A stretch of DNA of 64,000 bases from Phytoseiulus persimilis (lineage: Eukaryota; Arthropoda; Arachnida; Mesostigmata; Phytoseiidae), in the NCBI GenBank assembly GCA_037576195.1, contig CM075102.1, positions 21,572,745-21,636,744 on the forward strand, read 5' to 3'. The notes under the pieces are model-generated. The model was not told the origin of the DNA, did not search any database, and worked only from the letters and a program-made list of their open reading frames with translations. The translations under genes were made by a program, and so were the position numbers. Positions 39,161 to 48,845 of this stretch are shown in pieces. Within the stretch, counting starts at the first letter, position 1. Every line of letters starts with the position of its first letter.

Positions 39161-39858
39161 CCTCAAATTCGGCGATCCTTGGCTTAGGGTGGGACTCTGC
39201 CCCAAGAAGTAGAGCGAACAAGGTGCCTGTAACGTGAAATGGCGGATGGTGGTACTGCAGCATAAGGCGTCGACAGAGAATCAAACACAAACCGGCAGCG
39301 CTCCGCGGAATGCCAGTGACCGAACCGGTCGCGTCATGTTCCATTTTTGGAGCCAGTTGGGCGTTGCTCCCTGTCGAGAAGAGCCGGAGCATGCCAATAA
39401 AAAGTCAACAGCAATATCACTTCAAGTTTCCGGAAATGATTATAGAGTGTTTGTTTGTACTCAGTATAACATGTCATCATACAAAGCGTCCAAGATTGCT
39501 GACAAATATCAAGTCATGCTAGTCAATAAGCGTGGAAGCCGTAAGATCCATTCCAACAGAATACTGCGGACCTTGAAAATATGCGACCAATCAGATGTTC
39601 TCGAGGATTTCGATCATCGATCACAATTCGATCGAAGCGAGCCGTGTTTTGAGTCAACAGCTCACCTCACAACGATTCTGCTATCAATCGATAGCCCGTG
39701 GACTTGCAGTCAGCCCGAGAATCTCCCGCAGAGGTCCCTTTGCGATTTCTGAACGTTTTCCTTTCAACCAGCTCCCGGTGGGAGTCTGTGGACACCGGGA
39801 GATGAGTCTAGAGGAGCCTCATGCATGGAATTCCAGATACGATGTGGAGGAGAATCGC

Positions 39859-39863
39859 AAAAA
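39859..39863 (-). terminator. Pol III terminator of the second tRNA-Cys
   Basis: Five A residues on the plus strand (TTTTT on the transcript strand) 7 bases beyond the tRNA 3' end, enough for Pol III termination. Confidence 0.75.
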
Positions 39864-39870
39864 TATCTTG

Positions 39871-39942
39871 AGGGGGCACCCGGGTTTGAACCGGGGACCT
39901 CTCGATCTGCAGTCGAATGCTCTACCACTGAGCTATACCCCC
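39871..39942 (-). tRNA. tRNA-Cys (GCA), second identical copy
   Basis: All 72 bases match the copy at 39081-39152, on the opposite strand. Acceptor, D, anticodon and T stems, the GCA anticodon and both internal promoter boxes are therefore intact. The two genes converge with a 718-bp spacer. The spacer shows no obvious continuing inverted repeat, so the shared sequence seems limited to the tRNA itself. That fits either an old duplication kept identical by selection or gene conversion, or a retrotransposed copy. Confidence 0.97.
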
Positions 39943-42576
39943 GTCCGGAAACTCATTCCGACGAATGCGCGGCGTGTCGCATCGGAGAGCCTCCTTTTCG
40001 CGACTCCAACGTTGCACGATCGTTCGGGAAGGATGATCGATTGGGAGAAAAGCACGAGCACACATGAATGTAGCTCCAACAGTTCCTCCGAGCATTCTCG
40101 TTCTGTATTGCGGTAAACGTTTCCTGATACATATGTAGGCAGCCAACTCGGACAAAGCGTCTAGTCTCTCTCTCTCGACGGAACGCATCTGGCCGGGGAC
40201 TCCTTATCAACCTGACTCAGACAGGCGTCGGACGGCACTAAGTCAGCATGCAATGTGGAAGTTACGTGATTTCCAAGTCAGAATATCGACTGTCAAGATG
40301 AACCTCAAGTTTTCCGATACTTCATAACGTCCAACAGGACGGAAGCAGGTTTTCCCTGGGCACGGGTGAGATCGCCGCAACATTTAGCCGATGAGGACCT
40401 GAACCCGATTTCATCCTCCTCATTGATTTATGCCAGGGTGAACCGTGTGCTCAGACCTTATGCAATCCAGTGTAACCGGGAGATAAAAGGACTCGGGAAT
40501 TATTCACAGGGAACCCGTCCTAAGCTTGTGCCCGCAGCCGCCATAAAAAAGCGAGCCCCGCCATGTGATAGCTGGTCTTGCAAAAATATCCTAACTCATC
40601 TTTCAACGGACTGTGGTCATTACGATAACTCTAGGAAAACACAAATCCTCAATGACCTGGACCCTGAAGGCTGACTGACGGTCTCAGGAGTTGCTTTTCA
40701 GTCAGCGGCGAGATCGAATGTTCCGGAAAAGTGCCATTAGAGTTTCTCCTCTCCGCATCTTCTCCCTCTCTCCCTCTCAGTGGGTCGCCCAGTTTTCCTG
40801 CAGGAGGATGTGGAACGAGATAAAATATTGGATTTTGAGCGAATTCTGCGACCGCCATTTATCTTTAACGGAAAGCCTTTCGGACTTTCGCTCAAGGATA
40901 TGACACACACCCCAAGGGTCTAAAATATGACTCGGTACAGACCGAGAATCCTCGACAGGGCTCTGCGCAGCGACATCGACGGAAGGAACGGGCTGGCAAG
41001 TCGGGATAACAGTCTTTGAAGGCCGTTTGCTGTCTTTTTGGGGGAGCCAACCTCCGGAAAGTCGAACGGAGCAGATGATTGTGTTTGAGCTAAAAGCGAA
41101 AGATAGAAGTCCAGCGGAGCCTTTGAAGCTGCTCCCTGGATTCCGAGAAGGAATCGTAGGAAGAGATCTCGGAGGAGAGTAACAGAGGAGAGCCCCACAG
41201 CGGGAGCCATGGTCTGATGTGGAAAGGAGTCGGAAAACAGAGGCGACCGAACGCATCAGTCATCTGGATTCTCTGCGGAACTGCGAAGAACCTTGCGTTC
41301 TTGTCGCTTGCATCCACTGCGACGCAGGGTTCTCGCGAAGAGGCACGGTCGAAAATTGCGAGACATCAAAATGCACCCCGACGACGCGGCGGAGATGTCT
41401 AATAGAATGACACGCTTGCTGTTCGAACACTCCCTCACTGCTCACATGAACCGCTCGCCCTAAACCGTGTTTTACTCCCCCCAGCTCGGTACCCCGGCCC
41501 GGCTCGTTTCTGTTCCCGGATCCCTCTATGCTACCCAAAGTTTTCCCAAGCCCGTCGAGTGTCAGGGCTGCGCTCGTCCGGCGCTCAGCCATTCGAGGCT
41601 CTTGAGAAACCCGTGTGCTGAAACAGTCTTCAGTAGCTTCCGGTCTCGTTCGTTAATGGCAACGAGTGGCCGCATCCGAGACTCCCGTTTCAAAATTGAA
41701 CATGTGGCATTTCATGACAATGGAACCCCGTGATTCGTCCCAAACAAGAAACTAACCAATTTTCTTGGTTAAGCTTGGAGCTCTGGCTAGCCACGGCTAA
41801 AACCGGAGTCGCGGAGTCTGTCAAAACAGGTATAGATGGATACTGATGGGTTTTTTCCTCGCTCACATTGGAATCCCGCCCTCCCGCTTACTCAAGTCCT
41901 ACTCGTCGAACGTGTCGCTTTGGAATGGAACGACATTTACCATGGCCGAGAGGACAGGGCGCATTCGCATATTTTCTGCAAGCGGGAAGCAGATGGGAGC
42001 AAGAAGTCGTGCTGGGGGTTTTCTCCACTCAGTTCTCCTTCTTCCATGTCTCCCTCAAAACATTCGAGAGCGCGGAAACGACTCGGCTGGAGGCATTTCG
42101 TCCGAATCCTTGCCGCCATTAGGCCAGGAAAATTTTTCGTTCTCGTTCCCACCTCTCTCGCTCTTCGCCACGATTCCCCTCCGGCTGCGCCAGACCAGCA
42201 GCCCCAGGCGAATTTTCAGAAGCATGCCTTAGCTTAAGGTAAACGTTTTGTCTACGAGCTCCGAGGATCTTTCTCTACCTGATCACGCAGAAAATTCCCC
42301 GGTTTCTTCCGTTTGGTCGGGCGAAAAATGGGTGAAAGTTTCAAACGTAGCCTCGGAGCTTTTCCCGGCATCCCTCAACCCTGTTCTATGAGGTTCCGGT
42401 ATACGGAGGGCTTCGAGTAGGGCTAGGAGTCGGAGCGGATGCTCGTAAATGAAGTTATCTACATAGTTCCTGGTTACCGAACATGCTCAGGAGCGAGTTA
42501 GGTGTTGAGCGGCTCAGCTTGTGCGGCACACTCTCACTGCTTTGTTCTTCGTTCTCTGGATAGTTTAGTGATGCGA

Positions 42577-42666
42577 TTGTCGCACCAGTGTCCGCGGATG
42601 CCCAACCGGTGTCTGTGGTTGCCGCACCGGTATCTCGATTGCCGCCCCAGTGTCTGGGGTCGCCGC
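42577..42666. repeat. 21-bp minisatellite, about four diverged units
   Basis: Imperfect tandem units of about 21 bp, each with a core like CCGGTGTCTG followed by TTGCCGC. Since 21 is a multiple of three the array is open on both strands. In a 133-codon minus-strand frame (42455-42856) it encodes a 7-residue repeat around DTGA. Confidence 0.7.
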
Positions 42667-45600
42667 AAGGAGTTGCAAACCTCTGCTCCAATCGAAGGGC
42701 ATGTCTGTTCAGTTTTCTATGCCATGGCAGAGGTTCTTGTCGTCTGAAGGTGTTCATCGATTGGAGATCGCCTGATGGCATCGGTGTCCTGGGTTCACTA
42801 ATATGATCGTTGGTTCTCCTGTCGTAGACCACAAGCTCGTTGAGAGGTGACCTCATGTGAGAGCGAACACGATAGTCAGTCTGCTTCCCTTGTTTCCCTC
42901 GTCATCAAACTATCTTTGAGACATATGGCGATTGGATAACTTCCTGCACCGTAAACGACTGAGTTCATGATGGATTACGCTGTCATAAAACCCTGAATCT
43001 TCGTCCATCTCATCCTTTCCTTCTGACTGGTCACATTGTGCCCCCTCTCCCCCTCCTCTGCCCCGCAACTCCTTGGTCACTATCCTCTCCCGTTTCCGTA
43101 AGCTTTCCACTCTTCAACTTCTTCGGTCCTCCATATTGCAAAGACCCAAAAATGTTGGTGGATACACTAGCGCCGAGAGCCGCTACGAATAGACGACACG
43201 GAGTCGTTCCCCCATCCAATTTGAGTTTCACTTCTCAGAGGCTTAAATTCCATGGCCCGAGGGCGAGCCGTAACAAGCTTTAATAAAAAGTTAACACTGT
43301 TCTAATACGCCGTACCCATCTTTCGGCAAGTTCATACGCAGCTTGTAGACGACTTCGCAACTCAATTGCGCGATGCCAAGCTCTAATGACGCACAACGTG
43401 AAAGATTTCGAACGTCTCATGGCGTTCGTTCGCGTGACTGCGCTGCATTCCCGAATTCCGTGAGCTCGAATAACGGACCCGGAAGGAGCCCTCCCCGACG
43501 CAAGGCGACCGCTGACATCCCAAGCACTCCCGGCAACGCCACCCGACTCGAGTCCGTTCGCAGGCGTTGTGTCTGGGGGCCGGAGAGATCCACGAATACA
43601 ACGACTCCATCTCGAGCCAGAGACTCTAGACTAACGGGAGCGACCCTCACTCTCAAGGACGGGATAATGAATTACTGCGCATAGGAAGCGTACGACCTGA
43701 TATCATAATGTCATCGCGAGATACAATTGCAGATCAGAGGAGTAGACCGAACTTTCCGGGAATCATGGGGAAATTTTCAAGAATTTCCGATGGGAAAGAG
43801 TCTTCCTACTACGTAACTCTCTTCATGACAACGACCATCCGAAATACGCCTCCCGGCGTACCATGGCACCCTTTCCGTGAGGCGCGAGAGGAGAAACGTT
43901 CGATTTATTGTCTTTTGGATATCTCACGTCCGCCTCACCTTGGAGGAACGGAGATGACCGGACCCACGCTAAAGGTCATTTATGCGCTGTCTTTTCAAAC
44001 CATCTCAGAAAGGAGAAACGTGCTCCGACGTGCCGTTTGGACGTGCATTCTCGAGACGGCACAGTCCTGAAGGCGTCGACGCTGGACGGAGGAGTCATAA
44101 ATCATTGCAGTCTCCCCGGTTCTCGAGTGACCGGAAGAAACTTCCGTTCTGCTCCGCCGATGCAGACGAGATTCGAGAGAGATTGGCTGTTCCGGATAGA
44201 TGAATGATTCCCAACCAGAGTCACCTGGAGATGAATCCGTCACTTGTGACGTTCGGATCTCTCCCGGACAGAGCCCACACTGAGGAACATATTTCGACAT
44301 CATGACTCATTTCGTCAGAGCACTCAATCGCCCAAAACATGTTCGGTCCCGAAGAACGCATTGGTTTCCGCCCGCACGAGCTCTGACCCGCAGACGAGTC
44401 AGTTCACTTCGCTTTCTGCACAAATCTCCGTTGCAGTGCGAGTAAAGTGAGCGCGAACGAAGATAGGGATGAAATCCCTTTTCGAGTGTTTCTATCCGAC
44501 CAGGCCATTTAGAGAAACAAGCTTTGTGTCTGTGTGTTTTTGAGCTTACTCGGGGCGCGGATTCGCATAAGTCTCTTGTTCTCAGTCGCGCTCGCCCCAC
44601 GAACAATGCTGGAATAGGCTCGTATGGTTCCGAGGCTTAATATGTATCAGGACCTGTGCTGGTGCGAGACCAGCAAACTCAAGACGCGAACCGAGCTGGA
44701 AGGGGACGGAGGAAGGTCAAACGTTTCCAGTTTGCTACATCGGGAGCCAGTCTAACCAGACGGTCGGCTCGTTGTGAAAATCCGGTGAGAAAACCAATGG
44801 GGACGGGCCGTGTGGTGGAGTAGATATTCTTCCGGATTCCCAAGAAACGATCATTCACCAGCTCCAGACTCCCGGATTATCTTCGTTTTAGACCCCTTCC
44901 GGCATGGTCTCATCTGAAACTTCACCGTGATACGGAAGCCTGAAACTCTCGACGATCCGTTCTCGACTGAAGTTCTTTCGAGCCACACGACAGGCAATCA
45001 CCTTGGAATCGCCGGAGCCGCTGTTGTTGCTGCCACTGTTATGGCGAAAGCGGTTATCGCGCCAGGAGAGGGGGAACGGGAGCATCGTTTCGCGGGAGCG
45101 GCGGGCATAGCTGATAATGAAGTTGTCCGCTGCTAATGATCACTCCAACAGATGTCAACCATTACCACAACAACACAATTTAGGCCATTGATGGCATTTC
45201 TCAGTCGGGAGGCCAGGCGGTCGTCCAGCCGCCCTCGTTGCTACTCAGCCAGTCCGGTCGGCCATGAGACTCGACTGGGATCCCGGCGGGAAGCAAATGA
45301 CTACGGAGGAAAATTTGAACGAAGAAGCGGAGTGAGCAGAAAAGCTATTCGGCTGTAAGAATGCACCCAAAGTGACCAACGACGCCCATCTTGTCCACTC
45401 TTTATTAATTCCAGCAGCTTCGAGGGAACGAACCCGTAGAACCACGGCCTTTTCAAAGCATTCGAGCCTCCAACAATAGGATGCGCCAGCAGTCAAGCCC
45501 GCTCCTGAAACCGTACGCAGTGGCTGTCCGAGAAATTCGCAACGAGCGCTTCCGGCTGTTGCTTGGCACGCCGTGGAGGCAGTCTCGAGGAGTTTTTAGC

Positions 45601-47248
45601 GCTCCACAGACGCTTCCGATGATCGGGTGCGAGTCAAGGCTTGCCAGTTCTCGAGAATGACGGCACTGCTAGTGGAATCCATGCCGAAGTCATCCCATGG
45701 CAGTCGAGGATCATCCTTGGGCCACACAAGTTTTTCGTTCACCTGAATTTGATGAAGGTCTGGGCCATTTAGGAGGGATCTCCCTATTCCCGCGGGATAA
45801 CTTTCTCTCGAATCTACTCTTAAAGCACGGGAATCCGGGAAGAAAATCGGCTTTATATTCGGCTTGTCCTCGCCGCACAATTTTGACACGGAGTGGCTGC
45901 TCGGAGGAATGCATAGATTGGAGACGGCAGCATCAGAGGCGACTCCAGAGGAGCCTTCTGGCTGAATCAGTTAGCTGCGCCTCATACTTTTTGGACGGCA
46001 ACTCAGCCCTCGATCACGATTACTTGATACGCTTCCCAGGGAAACGGAACAATCCTCTACCATGACTTGGATGAAAATTTCTGAAGGACAACAAGAAAAC
46101 CGTGTCGTTATGTGACGAGTGACAAGGACTCCAAGGGTTGATCGGGAAGGGAATGAATCGGAATTTTCGGTCACTGTATTCATATGATAGTAGAGTCCGG
46201 CAAACTTTTCCTTTCAATCTAGAGCCCGGTGTTAGATGATTGCAACAGCTGAGCTGTCCTGCATTTTGCCTATGAGCTGAAGTTCCAACCGAAAATATGC
46301 GGATCACCACGTCCCCTTTTGAACTGAGATCGGGTCAGCCCCCAATTCGACTCAAGGAAACATCTAGATCCAAATGGATCGCTCCCTAGTGTCCAGAGGT
46401 GGGGCCGGGAACGTATTCTGGGAATTCTTTCCGCGATCGATAGCTGGAAGGATGGTGCATCTTTTCCGCGCACATAGGCGGTATGAATCGGTCGACAATT
46501 GCATTCTTTAGAGTGGCTCAGAGATTGCCCCTTTCTTCGTTTTTCTTGCTATAAAAAATTCGATCCGGCGCCAGGCCTACGGGTAGAGTCCGCAGATTTT
46601 GTCAGTAGCGTGGAAGGCATAGAAATGCAGAGTTGGAGGAAACGTCTCCGAGCATGGATCGATTGGGGATTAACGAATTCGAAGGTTTTCCAGGAGGTCC
46701 CTCGAGTCGTGATTCATGGTTTCCGGGACGCTGCGAGATTGCCAGAGGCAGATAAAACGGTTTCAAGGGGTCGGGATTGGTGTCAACCATTCGTCTTCTA
46801 GGCGCTCAATGTACGGCCTCCAATCATGGAGAGTTTTTTGTCTCGTTACCGGCGACTGTCACTTGGCAGTCTTTGAGTTCGCTGACTTCATCATCCACGC
46901 GGAGGAAAATCTATTCGCCGAAATTTTCGGCCTTCATCTCACTCTCATCTTTGTGCAACCTGTTCTTATTTCTCCCCATGGTGTTAGCAATGCCTCGTGG
47001 TATTCGGTCGATTGACAGGGGGGTCTCTGGAGAATCGGGGAGAGCAATCGAGAAACCTAAAATTGCTCGAGAATCCGTATAATATTGTTTTGTGAAGGAG
47101 GTGAGCGGGACGATTTCCTGAGACTGTGAAGAACAGACCATGATCGCCCTACAGCAAAAAAATCGTTCTCTTCGAATGCTTTTCCTGCTGTTGTTGGCTG
47201 CTTGTTCACTTGCTCCGCTGACTTGGCGTCATAACTTCTGATGCTCAC

Positions 47249-47373
47249 CAGTTCTCCGTTGAGGAGCCATGTGATTTGAGGAGCCGGTTCACCTCGGGCT
47301 TGGCATTCGAGCAGGAGTTTCTGACCGTACGTAACGTTAAACCAACGGCGACCACCGCTGATTTTTGCTGGAT
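47249..47373 (-). CDS. First half of second Ig domain (phase 1-0 exon)
   Basis: A 125-base exon with acceptor tttgtcttttccag and donor GTGAGC. It opens with two bases that complete a tyrosine codon with the last base of the upstream Ig exon, giving the linker VHYDPAKI. Its 41 codons cover strands A to C of an Ig domain: LLLEC (Cys 23), RGEPAPQITW (Trp 35) and LLNGEL. One sequon lies at N12. The exon ends on a codon boundary directly after LLNGEL, so the domain is split by a 10-kb intron and its second cysteine lies in the exon at 36869-37034. Reading through the donor loses the Ig pattern and yields no second cysteine in the expected Y-x-C context, which supports the splice call. Confidence 0.85.
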
Positions 47374-47862
47374 CTGGAAAAGACAAAGATTCCCAAATGA
47401 ATCACTGTAGAGCTTCCCTATGTAGTAACGTTTCTCGGCAGCAAGAAGCGCGGCCCTCACGATTGCTCCCCTATACGAGTCTATACTATTCGCAGCCCAC
47501 TTCCTCGGTAGAAGGTTGAGTTTGAGTCAGGTTGTGGGGATTGTGGTTGGCTACTGTTGAATCTTGTTCTCGAAGATTCCGTCGAACGCTCCGCTGACGA
47601 AGAAGAGCTCAAGGCAGGAGTTGATCTCGCTTGAGCTCTCGGACATCGTAAATGGTTTTCTTGATGAGCTCTGTGGTCAAAGTCACGCTCCCGCGGCGCA
47701 TTCAGGGTTTATTTTGCGGTGCCCTCCGCGTTATCCCTGCCAGACCCGACACCGTCAGACTTGCGTCGATTGAGTTCAAGGAATGCAATCAAGAACGCCT
47801 CCCCGGTGTTCTCTCCCTCCCTCTCTCGTACGGGCCGTTGTCTCTCGAGTTTTGGGCACCTG

Positions 47863-47868
47863 TATAAA
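47863..47868 (+). promoter_or_regulatory. TATA box of the nested secreted-protein gene
   Basis: TATAAA in the context tgtataaagc, 110 bases before the ATG at 47973. Transcription would start about 30 bases downstream, near 47892, where gactcaccac resembles an initiator. This gives a short leader of roughly 80 bases. Confidence 0.65.
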
Positions 47869-47972
47869 GCCTCGGGGGCTCTTCGACTCACCACCCAAGC
47901 AGCGAGACCTCCGAGCTAACTTTCCAGTGACTGCCGAAGAAGGTGCTCGCAGAGAACACACCGTGAGCCCGA

Positions 47973-48194
47973 ATGTCTGAGCGGTTTGGATTTTGCGTCC
48001 GTTTCGGACTCTTCGTCGTTCTCTCGGCGGCGTGTGCCTCGGGTCAACAGCTCGACCTGGGCACTATGAGGACAGTGGGCGACTTCTATCAGATGACGCA
48101 GGCGGAGCTCGTGAAATCCCAAGGAGTTTTCATCCGGACAGTGTACAACCACGGATGCTTGAACTCTGGCTGTTGCAACTTACTCTTCGGTCAG
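47973..48194 (+). CDS. Secreted beta-trefoil (ricin-type) protein, exon 1
   Basis: First coding exon of a two-exon gene for a 220-residue protein. The ATG begins a signal peptide (basic and polar start, then FGLFVVLSAACASG) with likely cleavage near residue 24. The mature start QQLDLG is followed by three cysteines in HGCLNSGCCN (62, 67, 68). The exon is 222 bases, ends on a codon boundary and has donor GTAAGC. The ATG lies about 80 bases after the start site predicted from the TATA box at 47863, and no upstream ATG in frame competes. The gene lies antisense inside a 14-kb intron of the Ig gene, with its own promoter and poly(A) signal, so it is an independent nested gene. Confidence 0.85.
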
Positions 48195-48364
48195 GTAAGC
48201 ATTGTACCGATTGTGACTCTATTCGATGCGGGGGAGATGTTTTCCCGATTGCTTTGAAGCTCCGACGGGAGGCCGTGCCCGTCCGTTCCCACAGTGGTCT
48301 CCACGTTTAAGAGAAGACAGCCTCCCTTTCACGGTTTGATTGACGGCACTATTTTCGACCACAG

Positions 48365-48805
48365 GTGCATTACGATGAAAATTGTCCGCTTTGGACCTGG
48401 CTGAGATGGAGTTTCCAAGGGCCGATTGTTATCGCCCACAAGGTGTTCATGAAAAAGTGCCTCGAGTGCAGAAACGGGCGGCCGGACTGCGCCGTCGGGA
48501 CAGCTACCTGTACTGGAAGCCACAGTCAAAAGTGGAACCTCGGATTGCACCTGAACAGAACCACGGCGCACGGAGATCTTCTGTTCTCCATCCACAATCA
48601 CCTGTTCCCGCACCAATGCGCAACCATCGATACAGAGAGCGGGAACGGACTCGTGCTGAAAGATTGCCTCGATCCGCCGATCGACGAACAGCTGTTCTAC
48701 GTGGACAGGGACTGGTTCCAAACCGCGATGTCGGCGCACAAGCTGGTTCATGTCCGCGAGAGTCACTTCGGTAACAGCTCAAGGAGCTCCCAGTTCCGGT
48801 ATTGA
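48365..48805 (+). CDS. Secreted beta-trefoil (ricin-type) protein, exon 2
   Basis: Final exon, 147 codons including the TGA, after the acceptor ttcgaccacag; the intron is 170 bases. It adds seven cysteines (81, 106, 109, 116, 123, 159, 175), making ten in the mature protein. The core from about residue 104 to 187 follows the ricin B-lectin pattern: KKCLEC at the start of a repeat, a CTGSHSQKW segment with the Q-x-W motif (Q129, W131), CATI opening the next repeat, then LVLKDC and a weakened Q-x-W equivalent (Q183, F185). Sequons are at N138 and N211. The likely role is an extracellular sugar-binding or recognition protein. Only about two of three trefoil repeats are clear, so binding may be lost or changed. 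The domain call rests on pattern, not a search. Confidence 0.82.
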   Translation: MHYDENCPLWTWLRWSFQGPIVIAHKVFMKKCLECRNGRPDCAVGTATCTGSHSQKWNLGLHLNRTTAHGDLLFSIHNHLFPHQCATIDTESGNGLVLKDCLDPPIDEQLFYVDRDWFQTAMSAHKLVHVRESHFGNSSRSSQFRY

Positions 48806-48839
48806 GTGGTTCCGATGTTGTGATTTAATATATTCATTG

Positions 48840-48845
48840 AATAAA
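48840..48845 (+). promoter_or_regulatory. Polyadenylation signal of the nested secreted-protein gene
   Basis: AATAAA 35 bases after the stop codon, in an A/T-rich 3' end. This marks a compact transcript of about 0.8-0.9 kb after splicing and supports an independent gene on the plus strand. Confidence 0.75.

Larger units (their letters stand above)
37035..47248 (-). other. 10.2-kb intron splitting the second Ig domain
   Basis: Phase-0 intron between the two half-domain exons. It contains both tRNA-Cys genes (39081-39942) and the 21-bp minisatellite near 42.6 kb. Apart from these I find open frames on both strands, none with convincing splice sites, codon bias or homology, and no recognisable transposable element. 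Confidence 0.8.

Noticed and set aside
38883-39392. 169-codon minus-strand frame containing GLNRGPLDLQSNALPLSY
   Set aside because: The recognisable peptide is the antisense translation of a tRNA gene, a common false protein in databases. The same motif appears in plus-strand frames over the second tRNA (39595-40116).
42577-42666. Short direct repeats considered as a CRISPR array
   Set aside because: Contiguous 21-bp tandem units without spacers in an animal genome; it is a minisatellite.
48329-48766. 145-codon minus-strand frame
   Set aside because: It is the antisense shadow of exon 2 of the secreted protein, which has the signal peptide, cysteine pattern, splice sites and poly(A) signal.
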